Source: Acidobacteriaceae bacterium
Lineage (GTDB): Bacteria > Acidobacteriota > Terriglobia > Terriglobales > Acidobacteriaceae
NCBI GenBank assembly: GCA_021323655.1
Contig: JAJPKO010000027.1
Location: forward strand, 62,001 to 126,000
DNA length: 64,000 bases
Direction of reading: 5' to 3'
The translations under genes were made by a program, and so were the position numbers. Shown here in pieces: positions 1 to 7,810 of this stretch. Numbering within the stretch: position 1 is the stretch's first letter; every line of letters starts with the position of its first letter. Under the pieces are notes generated by a model. The model saw only the letters and a program-made list of their open reading frames with translations. It ran no database searches and was not told where the DNA came from.

Positions 1-511
1 GTGCGTCATCAGGAAATACAGCCGCGGCCCAGGCTGGCGTGGCGCTGGCCACGATGGTCCAGTTGATCTCGTGCCGGGTAATCAGTTCGAGAGCAGGGCG
101 GTACGCTTGTGACACGGCGCGATTGGCACGGCCCACTTTTTCCGGATCTTCATTCGAGAGCAGCGATGGATTCGCGCCTGCCACAGCCAGCCTTGCCGCG
201 CCGCTTTTAAAGGCCGCGCCCATTCCGTCATAGAGCCACGCCGCAGCGCGATCAAAGCTCTCGTCGGGCGCAAACCTGTAGCGCATCAGCGTGGATTCAT
301 CATCGCTGAATAGAGTCGTGACCAGCGAGGCCCCGGCACGATATGCATGCTCCGTAATGCGCCGCACCAGCGGCAGCGCGTCCAGCGATGCGGTCATGAC
401 CAGCTCTTGTCCGCGTTCAAGCCCAAGGCCAGCGCGAATCGCAACTTCAGCGAGGCGGTCGAGCTTCTGTTCATGCGTAAGATGTTCGGTGGCAACTGCT
501 GCTGTCGTCAT
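1..511 (-). CDS. Aminopeptidase, M29 (PepS/AmpS/aminopeptidase T) family, 5' part only
   Basis: This is the N-terminal part (about 170 codons) of a metallo-aminopeptidase; the rest lies beyond the left edge of the window. Reading from the ATG at 511, the protein has the family's opening: a helix ending GLGLERGQELVMTA, then two helices and strands with AYRAGASLVTTLFSDDE. M29 enzymes are cytosolic, use two metal ions and remove N-terminal amino acids from peptides; the metal ligands lie in the missing C-terminal part, so activity cannot be judged. The gene follows prmC on the same strand with a gap of about 16 bases, so the two are probably cotranscribed. The family assignment is by recognition of the N-terminal pattern only. 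Confidence 0.72.
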   Translation of the reverse strand, partial: MTTAAVATEHLTHEQKLDRLAEVAIRAGLGLERGQELVMTASLDALPLVRRITEHAYRAGASLVTTLFSDDESTLMRYRFAPDESFDRAAAWLYDGMGAAFKSGAARLAVAGANPSLLSNEDPEKVGRANRAVSQAYRPALELITRHEINWTIVASATPAWAAAVFPDDA

Positions 512-527
512 AGATCCAGTGTATTCC

Positions 528-1355
528 TTACTTCTGCGCGCACGCGACGCGCGGAATCCCCCGGAGATCGCTTATAAAGCCCAGATTTCTCCATCCAGAA
601 AGAAGATGTGCCAGCGCATCATCCTGGCCCTGACCCATTTCCATCACCAGCCAGCCATCCTGCTTCAGCAGCGCGCGCGCCTGGGGAATCAGCCTTTCAT
701 AGATATCCAGTCCCGAAGACCCTGCAAACAGCGCATGCGCGGGCTCATAATCACGCACCTGTGGCTCCAGGGACGCCCTGTCGCCTTCCGCCACATAGGG
801 CGGATTGGAAACAATCGCGTCAAAACTCTCTCCTGCCACTGCGGCCAGCAGATCGGATGTGACAAAGTGAATGCGCTCGGAGACATGATGCCGTTCCGCA
901 TTCCTGCGCGCTATCGCCAGCGCTGGTTGCGAAATATCCAGGGCCACCACCTCGGCCTGCGGCAGAGAAACAGCCAGCGCCACCGCGATGGCCCCTGAGC
1001 CGGTGCCCACATCGGCAATGCGTAACGGCTCGCCGTGCGGCACACGCTCCAGGAGGGCCTCCACCAGATGCTCCGTCTCGGGCCGGGGAATCAGAACGTC
1101 GGGCGTGACAGAAAATGTCAATCCGAAAAACTCCTGCTCCCCCAGAATGTATTGGATCGGCTCATGGGCGGCACGCCGGTCCAGCCATGCTTCGTAAATT
1201 TCGCTTTGGCCAGATGCAAGCGGTGCATCAGGATGCGTCAGCAGGAATGCTCGGTCGCATCCGAGCACCTTCATCAGCAGCAGTTCCGCATCCAGTCGCG
1301 GCTGCGCAGAGATACCCTGCAGCTTGTCTGCGCCTGTAGCGATGGCCTGTTTCAA
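528..1355 (-). CDS. prmC: Peptide chain release factor N5-glutamine methyltransferase
   Basis: PrmC (HemK) methylates the glutamine of the GGQ motif in release factors RF1 and RF2 using S-adenosylmethionine. The 275-residue protein has an N-terminal helical domain (about 1-85), the RPETE segment at 91-95, the SAM-binding VGTGSG at 116-121 and the catalytic NPPY at 184-187. The reading frame begins at a TTG codon (1355). No in-frame ATG lies between this codon and the upstream stop at about 1392, but a CTG at 1376 would give an N-terminus closer in length to the E. coli protein, so the start is uncertain. The usual partner prfA is not next to it; an M29 aminopeptidase gene follows. Confidence 0.95.
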   Translation of the reverse strand: MKQAIATGADKLQGISAQPRLDAELLLMKVLGCDRAFLLTHPDAPLASGQSEIYEAWLDRRAAHEPIQYILGEQEFFGLTFSVTPDVLIPRPETEHLVEALLERVPHGEPLRIADVGTGSGAIAVALAVSLPQAEVVALDISQPALAIARRNAERHHVSERIHFVTSDLLAAVAGESFDAIVSNPPYVAEGDRASLEPQVRDYEPAHALFAGSSGLDIYERLIPQARALLKQDGWLVMEMGQGQDDALAHLLSGWRNLGFISDLRGIPRVACAQK

Positions 1356-1481
1356 ATGAAGTTCTGAAGAATGCAGGGTTATTCTGCTCCGTTACCGAAG
1401 ACCATTGTGGCAGCGCAGTCGCGCTTCCTGCAATGTGACTGGTCTGGGCGGACGAGGCCATCCGCCCAGAATGCATAGAAG

Positions 1482-2318
1482 CTACCAGCGGACGCCAAAG
1501 GTAACAGGCAGGGTCCCGAAGCTGCCCGTGCCCTGCTGTGTTGCCGTGGCAGACGGCGAATCTACCCAGACATAGCGGACTTCAGCAAAGAGTTTGCCAT
1601 TGCTGTCAGGGCCGAAGGCCTTCCAGGTAAACCCGGCGCCAATGTTCATGCCGCCCTGGTTGCTCGAGAAGTGCCCGATTGTGACATTGGTGACACCCTC
1701 ATAGCAGAAGCCAAAGTAGTCGCAATACAGCACAGGCTGCGGCGAAGTAAAGGTAGTGACTTTGCGGTAAAAACCGCCGCCGCCCGTAAAGTATGCCCCG
1801 AAATTGCCCCTCGAGGGCAGGTAAACAATAGGATCAATCGTGAACGACCACACATGCACATTCCCGCCAGGAGCACCCACCGCGGCGAGCGTCCGGCCCG
1901 GAATTTTGTCCGCAATAAACTGATACTCCACCAGCGTCCCGAGCCACTTGTTGAAATTCCACCCTGCTCCCAGGGTGATGTTTCCACCATAGGTCGCATA
2001 GTTGGTGGTATGGCCCACTGGCGCGTTAAACCCTCCGCCTGCCTCAAACGCCACGTGGCTCCAGCGGTTCTGGTACGACGGATACGAGTTGGTCTGGCCA
2101 TACTGCGGCTTCGCAGACGGCGCAGGGTTGGGAGCGGCGGCAAGAGAATCGCCGTCAATGTCTTCACTCAGATAAGCCTTGTAGTCCGATGAACTGGACA
2201 CAGCAGGCCCGCTGGTCTGGGCCTTGGCAGTAAATGGAATTGCCGTCATTGCCAGGGCAGAGCAGGCAAGGACCATCCGGAAAAAAAACGAGCGGGAAGG
2301 ACTGGAACTGACCACCAT
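1482..2318 (-). CDS. Exported outer-membrane beta-barrel-like protein, function unknown
   Basis: This is a 278-residue protein with a Sec signal peptide (about residues 1-33, charged start, hydrophobic core, AKA-Q cleavage site). A low-complexity Ser/Pro/Ala linker (35-75) follows. The rest is rich in glycine and aromatics with alternating hydrophobic strands (FEAGGGFNAP, ITLGAGWNFN, GAGFTWKAF) and ends in an aromatic residue (GVRW), as in small outer-membrane beta-barrels of the OmpA/OmpW type. The ATG at 2318 is preceded by a GAGGGA ribosome-binding site. It is flanked by prmC downstream and divergent queC upstream, with no obvious functional link. The barrel fold is inferred from composition and pattern; no specific family was recognised. 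Confidence 0.75.
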   Translation of the reverse strand: MVVSSSPSRSFFFRMVLACSALAMTAIPFTAKAQTSGPAVSSSSDYKAYLSEDIDGDSLAAAPNPAPSAKPQYGQTNSYPSYQNRWSHVAFEAGGGFNAPVGHTTNYATYGGNITLGAGWNFNKWLGTLVEYQFIADKIPGRTLAAVGAPGGNVHVWSFTIDPIVYLPSRGNFGAYFTGGGGFYRKVTTFTSPQPVLYCDYFGFCYEGVTNVTIGHFSSNQGGMNIGAGFTWKAFGPDSNGKLFAEVRYVWVDSPSATATQQGTGSFGTLPVTFGVRW

Positions 2319-2478
2319 AAATTTCCCTCAGTGTTTTGGATTGGGGGCTTTCGTGGGACAGACCCCTAACAACCTGTTAACACTACTCGGATGCTTTTGA
2401 TTCGGCAGGTGATGCATTTATGGCAAATCGATCCACCCTATCGAACGGCGCATTGGCCTTGCGCTACCATGAAAGTGA

Positions 2479-3171
2479 ATGCCCTCCGTCCGCCCCAAAG
2501 CCGTTGTGAGCCTCTCTGGAGGCATGGATTCCTGTGTGTGCGCCGCACTCGCCGCCCACGACTATGACGCATACGCCCTGCACTTCAGCTATGGCCAGCG
2601 GACCGAGGCCCGCGAGCTGACAGCAGCAAAAGCGGTGGCCAGTCACCTGGGGTTTAAGGATTTCCTCCACCTGAAAATAGACCTCTTCCGTCGCATCGGC
2701 GGCTCCGCGCTTACAGACACGAAGATCGCAGTCCCCGACGCCCCCCACGATACCCAGATCGGGGCAGAGATTCCCATCACCTATGTGCCGTTCCGTAACG
2801 CGCATTTCCTCTCAGCCGCAGTAAGCTGGGCCGAGGTACTGGGTGCCAACAGAATTTTTATCGGCGCCGTCGAGCAGGACAGTTCCGGATACCCGGATTG
2901 CCGTCCGGCCTATTATGAGGCATTTCAGCAACTTGTCCGCACTGGAACCAAAAATGGAGACATCGAAATCGTCACTCCTCTCATCCATCTCCGCAAGAAG
3001 GAAATCGTGCGGCTCGGCCTTGAATTAGGTGCGCCCCTGGATTTAACGTGGTCATGCTATTCAGACGAAGATACCGCCTGCGGCGTATGCGAAAGTTGCG
3101 TCCTGCGACTCCGTGCTTTTGAGGAAGCAGGAACTCGAGACCGCATCCCATATGCTGCGCATCATGCATAA
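2479..3171 (+). CDS. queC: 7-cyano-7-deazaguanine synthase
   Basis: QueC converts 7-carboxy-7-deazaguanine to preQ0 with ATP and ammonia, a step in queuosine tRNA modification. The 230-residue protein has the PP-loop SGGMDS at residues 13-18 and a C-terminal zinc site with four cysteines (CYSDEDTACGVCESC), both diagnostic. Length is normal for the family. No other queuosine gene (queD, queE, queF) is adjacent, so it appears to be a single transcription unit. It is divergent from the outer-membrane protein gene and precedes the exported TPR protein. I looked for a preQ1 riboswitch in the 160-base leader and saw no convincing one. Confidence 0.96.
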   Translation: MPSVRPKAVVSLSGGMDSCVCAALAAHDYDAYALHFSYGQRTEARELTAAKAVASHLGFKDFLHLKIDLFRRIGGSALTDTKIAVPDAPHDTQIGAEIPITYVPFRNAHFLSAAVSWAEVLGANRIFIGAVEQDSSGYPDCRPAYYEAFQQLVRTGTKNGDIEIVTPLIHLRKKEIVRLGLELGAPLDLTWSCYSDEDTACGVCESCVLRLRAFEEAGTRDRIPYAAHHA

Positions 3172-3257
3172 GAAAGCGGCCCGGACCCGCAGTAGACGGT
3201 CGGCCTGAGCAGATTTTTGAAAAATACGCGCTGGATGGGCGTGTGAAGGAGAAAAAC

Positions 3258-4346
3258 ATGAGAAAGATGAAGTTCTGGCTGGTATTCATGCTTGCGGCAT
3301 GCCTGCCAGTGTTTGCACAGGAGCAGACCGGGAAAATCCACGGTCATATCCAGGACCCGGCAGGGGTGGCCGTGACCGACGGCATCGTGACCCTCTCGAA
3401 CGACGGTGGCAAGACCGCCAAGTACACCTTCAAGGCCGACGCCAACGGCGATTACAAAGGCGACGGCATTGCCCCCGGCACCTATACCGTTTCTCTGCGG
3501 CGGCCCGATACACCCGCCGACAAGGTGCTGGACCAGTTCCAGAACGTGAAAATCACCGCGGGTGAAGACACCCTCCAGGATTTCGACATGACCCGCGCTG
3601 ATTACATCTCCAAGCTCTCACCCGAGCAGCGCAAGCAACTCGAAGAGCTGAAAAAGCAGAATGCCGAGGCGATGAAGGAAAACTCCGTCATCAAGAACCT
3701 CAACGCTGATCTGCAAAAGGCCCGCGAGGACAACAAAAACAAGAACTACGCTGAGGCCGAACAGCTGATGCAGAAGGACACCCAGGCCAAGCCGGACGCT
3801 GCTGTTCTCTGGCTCGAGTTGGGAGCGGCACAGGCGGGCGAGAAGAAATGGCCGGATGCCGAGACCTCCCTGAAGAAGGCGATTGAACTCGACAGCCAGA
3901 GCAAGAAGCCAAACCCGGAAATCGAGGCCGCCGCCAACAACTCGCTTGGCGAAGTGCTGGCCAACCAGGGCAAAGTGCAGGATGCGCAGGCCGCCTATGA
4001 GGCCGCCGCCAGGATAAACCCAGCCCAGGCCGGGATGTATTACAGCAACGAGGCCATCGTCATGAGCCGCGCCGGCCAGTCTGACGCCACCGTGGCTGCC
4101 GCCGACAAGGCCATCGCCGCTGATCCCAATAAGCCAATTCCCTACTACCTGAAGGGCCAGGCCCTCGTCGGCAAGGCCACCGTGGACCAGAAGACCGGCA
4201 AAATTGTCGCTCCTCCGGGATGCGTCGAAGCCTACCAGAAGTATCTGGAACTCGACCCCAACGGCCCCTTCGCCAACGAAGTAAAGGGCGTGCTGCAGGG
4301 CATGGGAGAAACCATAAAGAGCAGCTACAAGGCGCCCAAAAAGTAG
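3258..4346 (+). CDS. Exported carboxypeptidase-regulatory-like and TPR repeat protein
   Basis: This is a 362-residue secreted or periplasmic protein. A signal peptide (FWLVFMLAACLPVFAQ; the Ala-Ala-Cys could also be read as a weak lipobox) is followed by a beta-sandwich of the carboxypeptidase-regulatory/CarboxypepD_reg type (about 25-110, with GKIHGHIQDPAGVAV and GDYKGDGIAPGTYTVSLR). A charged helical linker (115-165) leads to several TPR-like helix pairs (about 165-350: AEAEQLMQKDTQAKPD, AVLWLELGAAQ, NNSLGEVLANQGKVQDA). I chose the ATG at 3258 because AAGGAG lies six bases upstream; a GTG at 3243 overlaps that site. Such fusions are common in Acidobacteria; the function is unknown and presumably involves protein contacts in the envelope. 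Confidence 0.85.
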   Translation: MRKMKFWLVFMLAACLPVFAQEQTGKIHGHIQDPAGVAVTDGIVTLSNDGGKTAKYTFKADANGDYKGDGIAPGTYTVSLRRPDTPADKVLDQFQNVKITAGEDTLQDFDMTRADYISKLSPEQRKQLEELKKQNAEAMKENSVIKNLNADLQKAREDNKNKNYAEAEQLMQKDTQAKPDAAVLWLELGAAQAGEKKWPDAETSLKKAIELDSQSKKPNPEIEAAANNSLGEVLANQGKVQDAQAAYEAAARINPAQAGMYYSNEAIVMSRAGQSDATVAAADKAIAADPNKPIPYYLKGQALVGKATVDQKTGKIVAPPGCVEAYQKYLELDPNGPFANEVKGVLQGMGETIKSSYKAPKK

Positions 4347-4367
4347 CTCCTCAGACAACCGCACATC

Positions 4368-4399
4368 AGGGCGTCCGCTTATGGACGCCCTCTTCTTTT
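4368..4399 (+). terminator. Rho-independent terminator of the TPR gene, overlapping the 3' end of the convergent CHAD gene
   Basis: AGGGCGTCC (4368-4376) pairs with GGACGCCCT (4383-4391) around a six-base loop, followed by CTTCTTTT. The hairpin starts 21 bases after the TPR stop codon. The stop codon of the convergent CHAD gene (4379-4381) lies in the loop, so the 3' arm and T-tract are inside the CHAD coding sequence. Confidence 0.85.
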
Positions 4400-5341
4400 G
4401 CGCTGCGTCACCGCCAGAAACTCCCCCAGCAGCTTTCCGCGCAGCCGTTGCACCGTCTTCATCGCCAGAACAAAGTGCCGGTCCCGCTCATCTGCAAGAA
4501 CGGCCATCAACTCCCCGCCATGCTTGTCCAGCGCCGCCTGCGCTTCTTCGGCCAGCACCAGCCAATCATGCCAGTCTCCGATCTCGTCCTGCAGTTCCTT
4601 GAGCGCTTTCCCAACCGCCTGCGCATGAGCATCGCCTTCTGCGGACTCAGCAATATATCGCGCCTTTTTCGCACCTTTGCGAAAATCATGCAGGTTCTCC
4701 GCATTCAGATGCGGCATCTCATGTGCGAGCCGGGCAAATGCCTCCAGCGCCACCACCGCAGCACTCTGCGCCCTGCGTCTGGGACTACGTGAGGCGCCCA
4801 TGGCCGCATGCAGCGCCGCGGCTTCTTCGTCGAACTTCGGCAGCCACTTCGCCGCCTTCTTCCTCAGCGCCGCCGCCCGATGTTGCCGCGCATGGTGCAG
4901 CCACGCGTCCAGATCATCTGCCTGCTTTTCTACCGCGCTTACAGGAAGTTCCGTTGCAGGGGCCTCTATCACGTCCGGCACAGGTGCTGTCACGGCTCCG
5001 CTACCGGTCTTCACAATCTGCCCGGCGCCTGCATGGTCGCTTCCATACTTCATCAGCTTGCGCAGAAGTTTGCGATGCACATCCAGGTCGCGCACCGGGG
5101 CGGCCGCGCGGCGCAACTTCTTCAGCAGATCCAGCCAGCGCTCTGCCGCTTCTTCCAGCGCGGCATCCTTCCGCTCGCGCAGCATCGCTTCCACCATCGC
5201 CTGCACGCGTCGCGTTCCCGTGCGCAAATCGTGGACCGGGTCCACATCCGGGTCCGCGGCGCACTTCTCCAGATTGCCGCGCAAGGCCGCAATCAGTTTC
5301 TGCAAGTGCGCATCTCGCCCCGACGCTGCTCTGCCCGTCAC
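4379..5341 (-). CDS. CHAD domain protein
   Basis: This is a 320-residue, all-helical, basic protein. It shows CHAD features: paired helical repeats with conserved histidines and basic residues (VDPVHDLRTGTRRVQAM near the start, HDFRKGAKKARYIAE in the second half, and IGDWHDWLVL). CHAD domains bind inorganic polyphosphate and are often found with granules or next to polyphosphate enzymes. No CYTH domain is fused here and no ppk or ppx gene is near. The start is a GTG at 5341, close to the start of the divergent glycosyltransferase at 5370, so the two promoters must share the 28-base gap or lie within the coding regions. The family call is firm; the role is inferred. Confidence 0.88.
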   Translation of the reverse strand: MTGRAASGRDAHLQKLIAALRGNLEKCAADPDVDPVHDLRTGTRRVQAMVEAMLRERKDAALEEAAERWLDLLKKLRRAAAPVRDLDVHRKLLRKLMKYGSDHAGAGQIVKTGSGAVTAPVPDVIEAPATELPVSAVEKQADDLDAWLHHARQHRAAALRKKAAKWLPKFDEEAAALHAAMGASRSPRRRAQSAAVVALEAFARLAHEMPHLNAENLHDFRKGAKKARYIAESAEGDAHAQAVGKALKELQDEIGDWHDWLVLAEEAQAALDKHGGELMAVLADERDRHFVLAMKTVQRLRGKLLGEFLAVTQRKRRGRP

Positions 5342-5369
5342 ACTGATATCCTAAAGCTTCGAAAACATC

Positions 5370-7376
5370 ATGGCTGAATCTACTTTGCCCGGGGTCCATC
5401 CTCGCAAACCCGCGCTTCTTTCGTCCGTCTCCAGGAGCTGGACGCTGCTTCTGCTGGTCTTTCTCGCAGTGCACTTCGCCGCGCTCTTTTCGCCTCCATT
5501 ATTGGATGACGCCGACGCAACCCACGCCAATGCCGCGCAGCACATGGCCAAATCCGGCGACTGGGTCACGCTCTACGTGAACGGCATCCGCTATCTGGAA
5601 AAACCCCCGCTCCCTTATTGGATGGCCGCAGTGGATTACCACATCTTCGGCTACAATGTCTTTGCCACGCACCTTCCGGAAACGCTCGGCGTGCTCGCCT
5701 GCGCCATTCTCGCCTGGCTGTGGGCACACCGCGCTTATGGAGATCGCGCTGCCTTCTATGCCGCACTGGGCATGCTCACCAGCCTTGGCGTCTTTCTGTG
5801 GACGCGCTTCTTCATTCCCGAATCCATCCTGACGTTCTTCATCGCACTGGCCCTCTATTGCTTTCTCACCGGACTGGATGACCGCCGACCCACACGGATC
5901 TATGTCATGTACGCATCGCTCGCCATCGCAGCGCTGGCGAAAGGTCTCATTGCCCCCGTCTTCTTTCTCGCCGCGGTCCTTCCTTATCTGGTCATTACGG
6001 GCGAGTGGCGCAAGTGGCGGCAGCTTCGCCCCATCACCGGCCTGCTGCTGTTTCTCGCCATTGCCGCACCGTGGCACATCCTGGCCGGCATCCGCAACCC
6101 GGACCATGGCAATCCCGTCGGCAACGTTCCTGCGCCCGGCCACGTCCACGGCTTCTTCTATTTCTATTTCATCAACGAGCACTTCCTCCGTTTTCTCGGC
6201 AAGCGCTACCCGCACGACTACAACAAGCAGCCCGTCTGGGTCTTCTGGATCGGCCAACTCGCCTGGCTCTTTCCCTGGAGCCTCTATTTTCCCGTCGCCA
6301 TCCGCCGCGCGTGGCGCAATCGCAGAATCTTCTGGGCCGATGTCCGCTACGACGCCTCAAACACCCTGCACTTCCTTGACCCCAAAAGTACTGCCTATGA
6401 GGCCGCCCGCATGGCCGCCCGCGTCCGTTTCCGCGCACGCACAGGCCTTCTGCTGCTTATCTACGCCGCGTTCATTCTGGTCTTCTTCTCCATCTCCACC
6501 AACCAGGAGTACTACACCTGGCCCGCTTATTTTCCCATCCTCCTGCTGACCGCCGGCTCGCTCGCTTCCATTGAAGAAACTCCCGATGCAGGACGCTGGA
6601 TCAACAACCGCAGCAAATGGCTCACTGGAGCACACGCGGCCTTCGCCATTGTTGGCATAGTTGCGGCAATGGCCCTCACCGCAGGACTGTGGAGTAGCCG
6701 CAATCTGCCCTATGTGCCGGACATTGGAACACTGCTCGCCCATCGCGGAGTAGGCGATTATTCGCTCGCAACGTCCCACTTGTTCGACCTCACCGGCCCG
6801 TCCTTCGCCGCTCTGCGCCTGCCCGCGGCGCTTGCCGCAGTTGCGCTGCTCATTGGCCCGCTCGTGGCCTGGGTCCTCCGCAAACGCGGACACGCATTTG
6901 AGTCCACTGTCTCTGTCGCATTTACTGCTGCCGTCTTTCTCATCGCGGCCCACATTGCCTTCGTACGCTTTGGCCCCATGCTCTCCTCGCGTACGATGGC
7001 GGACACGATCAACCGCCTCGCATCGCCCGCAGACCAGTTGCTCATCTACGGCGACCAGGCCGACGGTTCGTCTGTCATCTTCTACACGCAAAGACAAGCA
7101 CTGCTTGTACACGGCACAAACTCATATTTCGAGCCAGACAGCGACCACCCCCAACAAACCTTCGGCAGCTCCATGATCTGGGGCGCAAATTATCCCGACG
7201 CACCGCACATTTTCCTGGACGATAAAGACCTTCTGCCGATGTGGGATACCGGGCCACGAAAGTTCCTCTTTGTGCCCGGAGAATACAACGCCCACGTCGA
7301 GCAGATTCTGCACGGCCGTCTCTACAAATTGCAGGAAGTCTCCGACAAGACGCTCTATACCGACAGGCCCCTGTAA
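5370..7376 (+). CDS. ArnT/PMT-like membrane glycosyltransferase (GT39/GT83 type)
   Basis: This is a 668-residue polytopic inner-membrane protein of the dolichyl-phosphate-mannose mannosyltransferase/ArnT superfamily. After TM1 (about 24-42) comes the first periplasmic loop with the acidic catalytic pair region (LLDDADATHANAAQHMAKSG, then RYLEKPPLPYWMAA), followed by about 11 further hydrophobic helices and a C-terminal soluble part (560-668). Such enzymes move a sugar from a polyprenyl-phosphate donor onto lipid A, another lipid, or protein. ArnT itself transfers aminoarabinose, but no arn genes are nearby, so the substrate is unknown. It is monocistronic, followed by a long repeat-containing gap. 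Confidence 0.88.
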   Translation: MAESTLPGVHPRKPALLSSVSRSWTLLLLVFLAVHFAALFSPPLLDDADATHANAAQHMAKSGDWVTLYVNGIRYLEKPPLPYWMAAVDYHIFGYNVFATHLPETLGVLACAILAWLWAHRAYGDRAAFYAALGMLTSLGVFLWTRFFIPESILTFFIALALYCFLTGLDDRRPTRIYVMYASLAIAALAKGLIAPVFFLAAVLPYLVITGEWRKWRQLRPITGLLLFLAIAAPWHILAGIRNPDHGNPVGNVPAPGHVHGFFYFYFINEHFLRFLGKRYPHDYNKQPVWVFWIGQLAWLFPWSLYFPVAIRRAWRNRRIFWADVRYDASNTLHFLDPKSTAYEAARMAARVRFRARTGLLLLIYAAFILVFFSISTNQEYYTWPAYFPILLLTAGSLASIEETPDAGRWINNRSKWLTGAHAAFAIVGIVAAMALTAGLWSSRNLPYVPDIGTLLAHRGVGDYSLATSHLFDLTGPSFAALRLPAALAAVALLIGPLVAWVLRKRGHAFESTVSVAFTAAVFLIAAHIAFVRFGPMLSSRTMADTINRLASPADQLLIYGDQADGSSVIFYTQRQALLVHGTNSYFEPDSDHPQQTFGSSMIWGANYPDAPHIFLDDKDLLPMWDTGPRKFLFVPGEYNAHVEQILHGRLYKLQEVSDKTLYTDRPL

Positions 7377-7433
7377 CGGCTGAAGATGAAAGCTATCTGC
7401 GGAATATCTTCAGTTTCGTCATCTGAGCAAAGC

Positions 7434-7475
7434 CGGGCGCCCCAGGTTCACGAAGCTGACCTGGGCCCATCCCCG
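7434..7475. repeat. Inverted repeat, locus 1 (CCCAGGT stem)
   Basis: GGGCGCCCCAGGTTCACG is followed by CTGACCTGGGCCCATCC, giving a seven-base-pair stem (CCCAGGT/ACCTGGG) with an 11-base loop. The arms resemble the longer inverted repeat at 44994-45076 (GGCGCTCCAGGTTCGCG and CTGGAGCGCCCATTC), and both end in CCCATYC. No T-run follows, so it is not an obvious terminator for the glycosyltransferase gene that ends at 7376. Confidence 0.6.
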
Positions 7476-7567
7476 TCCGCTCCCCCTGTGGAAAATTCTT
7501 GTCAAGCCCTCTTCCCCGAAACTTTCCAGTTAACCCGCACAAAATAAATAAGTTATTTACAACCACG

Positions 7568-7605
7568 CATGGCCGGTAATTTCCACCCAATTTGTTATCC
7601 TGAAA
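7568..7605 (+). repeat. Conserved intergenic block, locus 1 (ends TTTGTTATCCTGAAA)
   Basis: The block starts CATGGCCGGTAAT and ends TTTGTTATCCTGAAA (7591-7605). The corresponding block at 45219-45259 starts CATGTGCCGTAA and ends with the identical 15-mer, so the similarity runs over about 38-41 bases with small gaps. TATCCT (7596-7601) could act as a -10 element, but no clear -35 hexamer stands at the right distance. Confidence 0.7.
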
Positions 7606-7628
7606 ATAAGAACCAAAGTTCCAACCAG

Positions 7629-7655
7629 CGCCCGCGCTTGCGGGCGTTTTCTTTT
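7629..7655 (+). terminator. Intrinsic terminator inside repeat locus 1
   Basis: CGCCCGC (7629-7635) pairs with GCGGGCG (7640-7646) around GCTT, followed by TTTTCTTTT. It lies 250 bases downstream of the glycosyltransferase stop and only 25 bases after the conserved block, so it would either end readthrough from upstream or terminate a very short transcript begun at the block. Confidence 0.75.
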
Positions 7656-7680
7656 ACAGCTCACGAGGCCAACCCCCTCG

Positions 7681-7768
7681 TAAGTTGTTGAAAACACTAG
7701 TTAGGCATTAACTCCAGCAGAATCAATAGGATAGCGGGGGATGATCCCCCGCTAAGTCATTGAAAACA
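7681..7768 (+). repeat. Paired TAAG..TGAAAACA motif, locus 1
   Basis: TAAGTTGTTGAAAACA at 7681-7696 and TAAGTCATTGAAAACA at 7753-7768 are direct repeats 72 bases apart that differ at two positions. Between them lies an inverted repeat, GCGGGG/CCCCGC (GCGGGGGATGATCCCCCGC, about 7734-7752), directly abutting the second motif. Comparable pairs occur at 45312/45355 and, diverged, at 53317/53359. Confidence 0.8.
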
Positions 7769-7810
7769 AATAAAACTGCTCCCGATAAGGGAGGGGGAGG
7801 GGTACTCACC

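Larger units (their letters stand above)
7377..7810. other. Gene-free, repeat-rich stretch upstream of the CCCH protein
   Basis: These 434 bases hold no convincing gene. They contain, in order: a CCCAGGT/ACCTGGG hairpin (7442-7466), an AT-rich palindrome TAAATAA-G-TTATTTA (7545-7559), a conserved block ending TTTGTTATCCTGAAA (7568-7605), an intrinsic terminator (7629-7655), two TAAG motifs (7681 and 7753) and a G-run (about 7788-7803). The same ordered parts, apart from the terminator and the AT palindrome, recur before purD. Confidence 0.8.

Noticed and set aside
2319-2478. preQ1 riboswitch in the queC leader
   Set aside because: No A-rich tail pairing with a GC stem-loop of the expected form was found.
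7681-7768. CRISPR array
   Set aside because: Only two 16-base motifs with one 56-base spacing and no third unit; spacing differs at the other loci and no cas gene is present.
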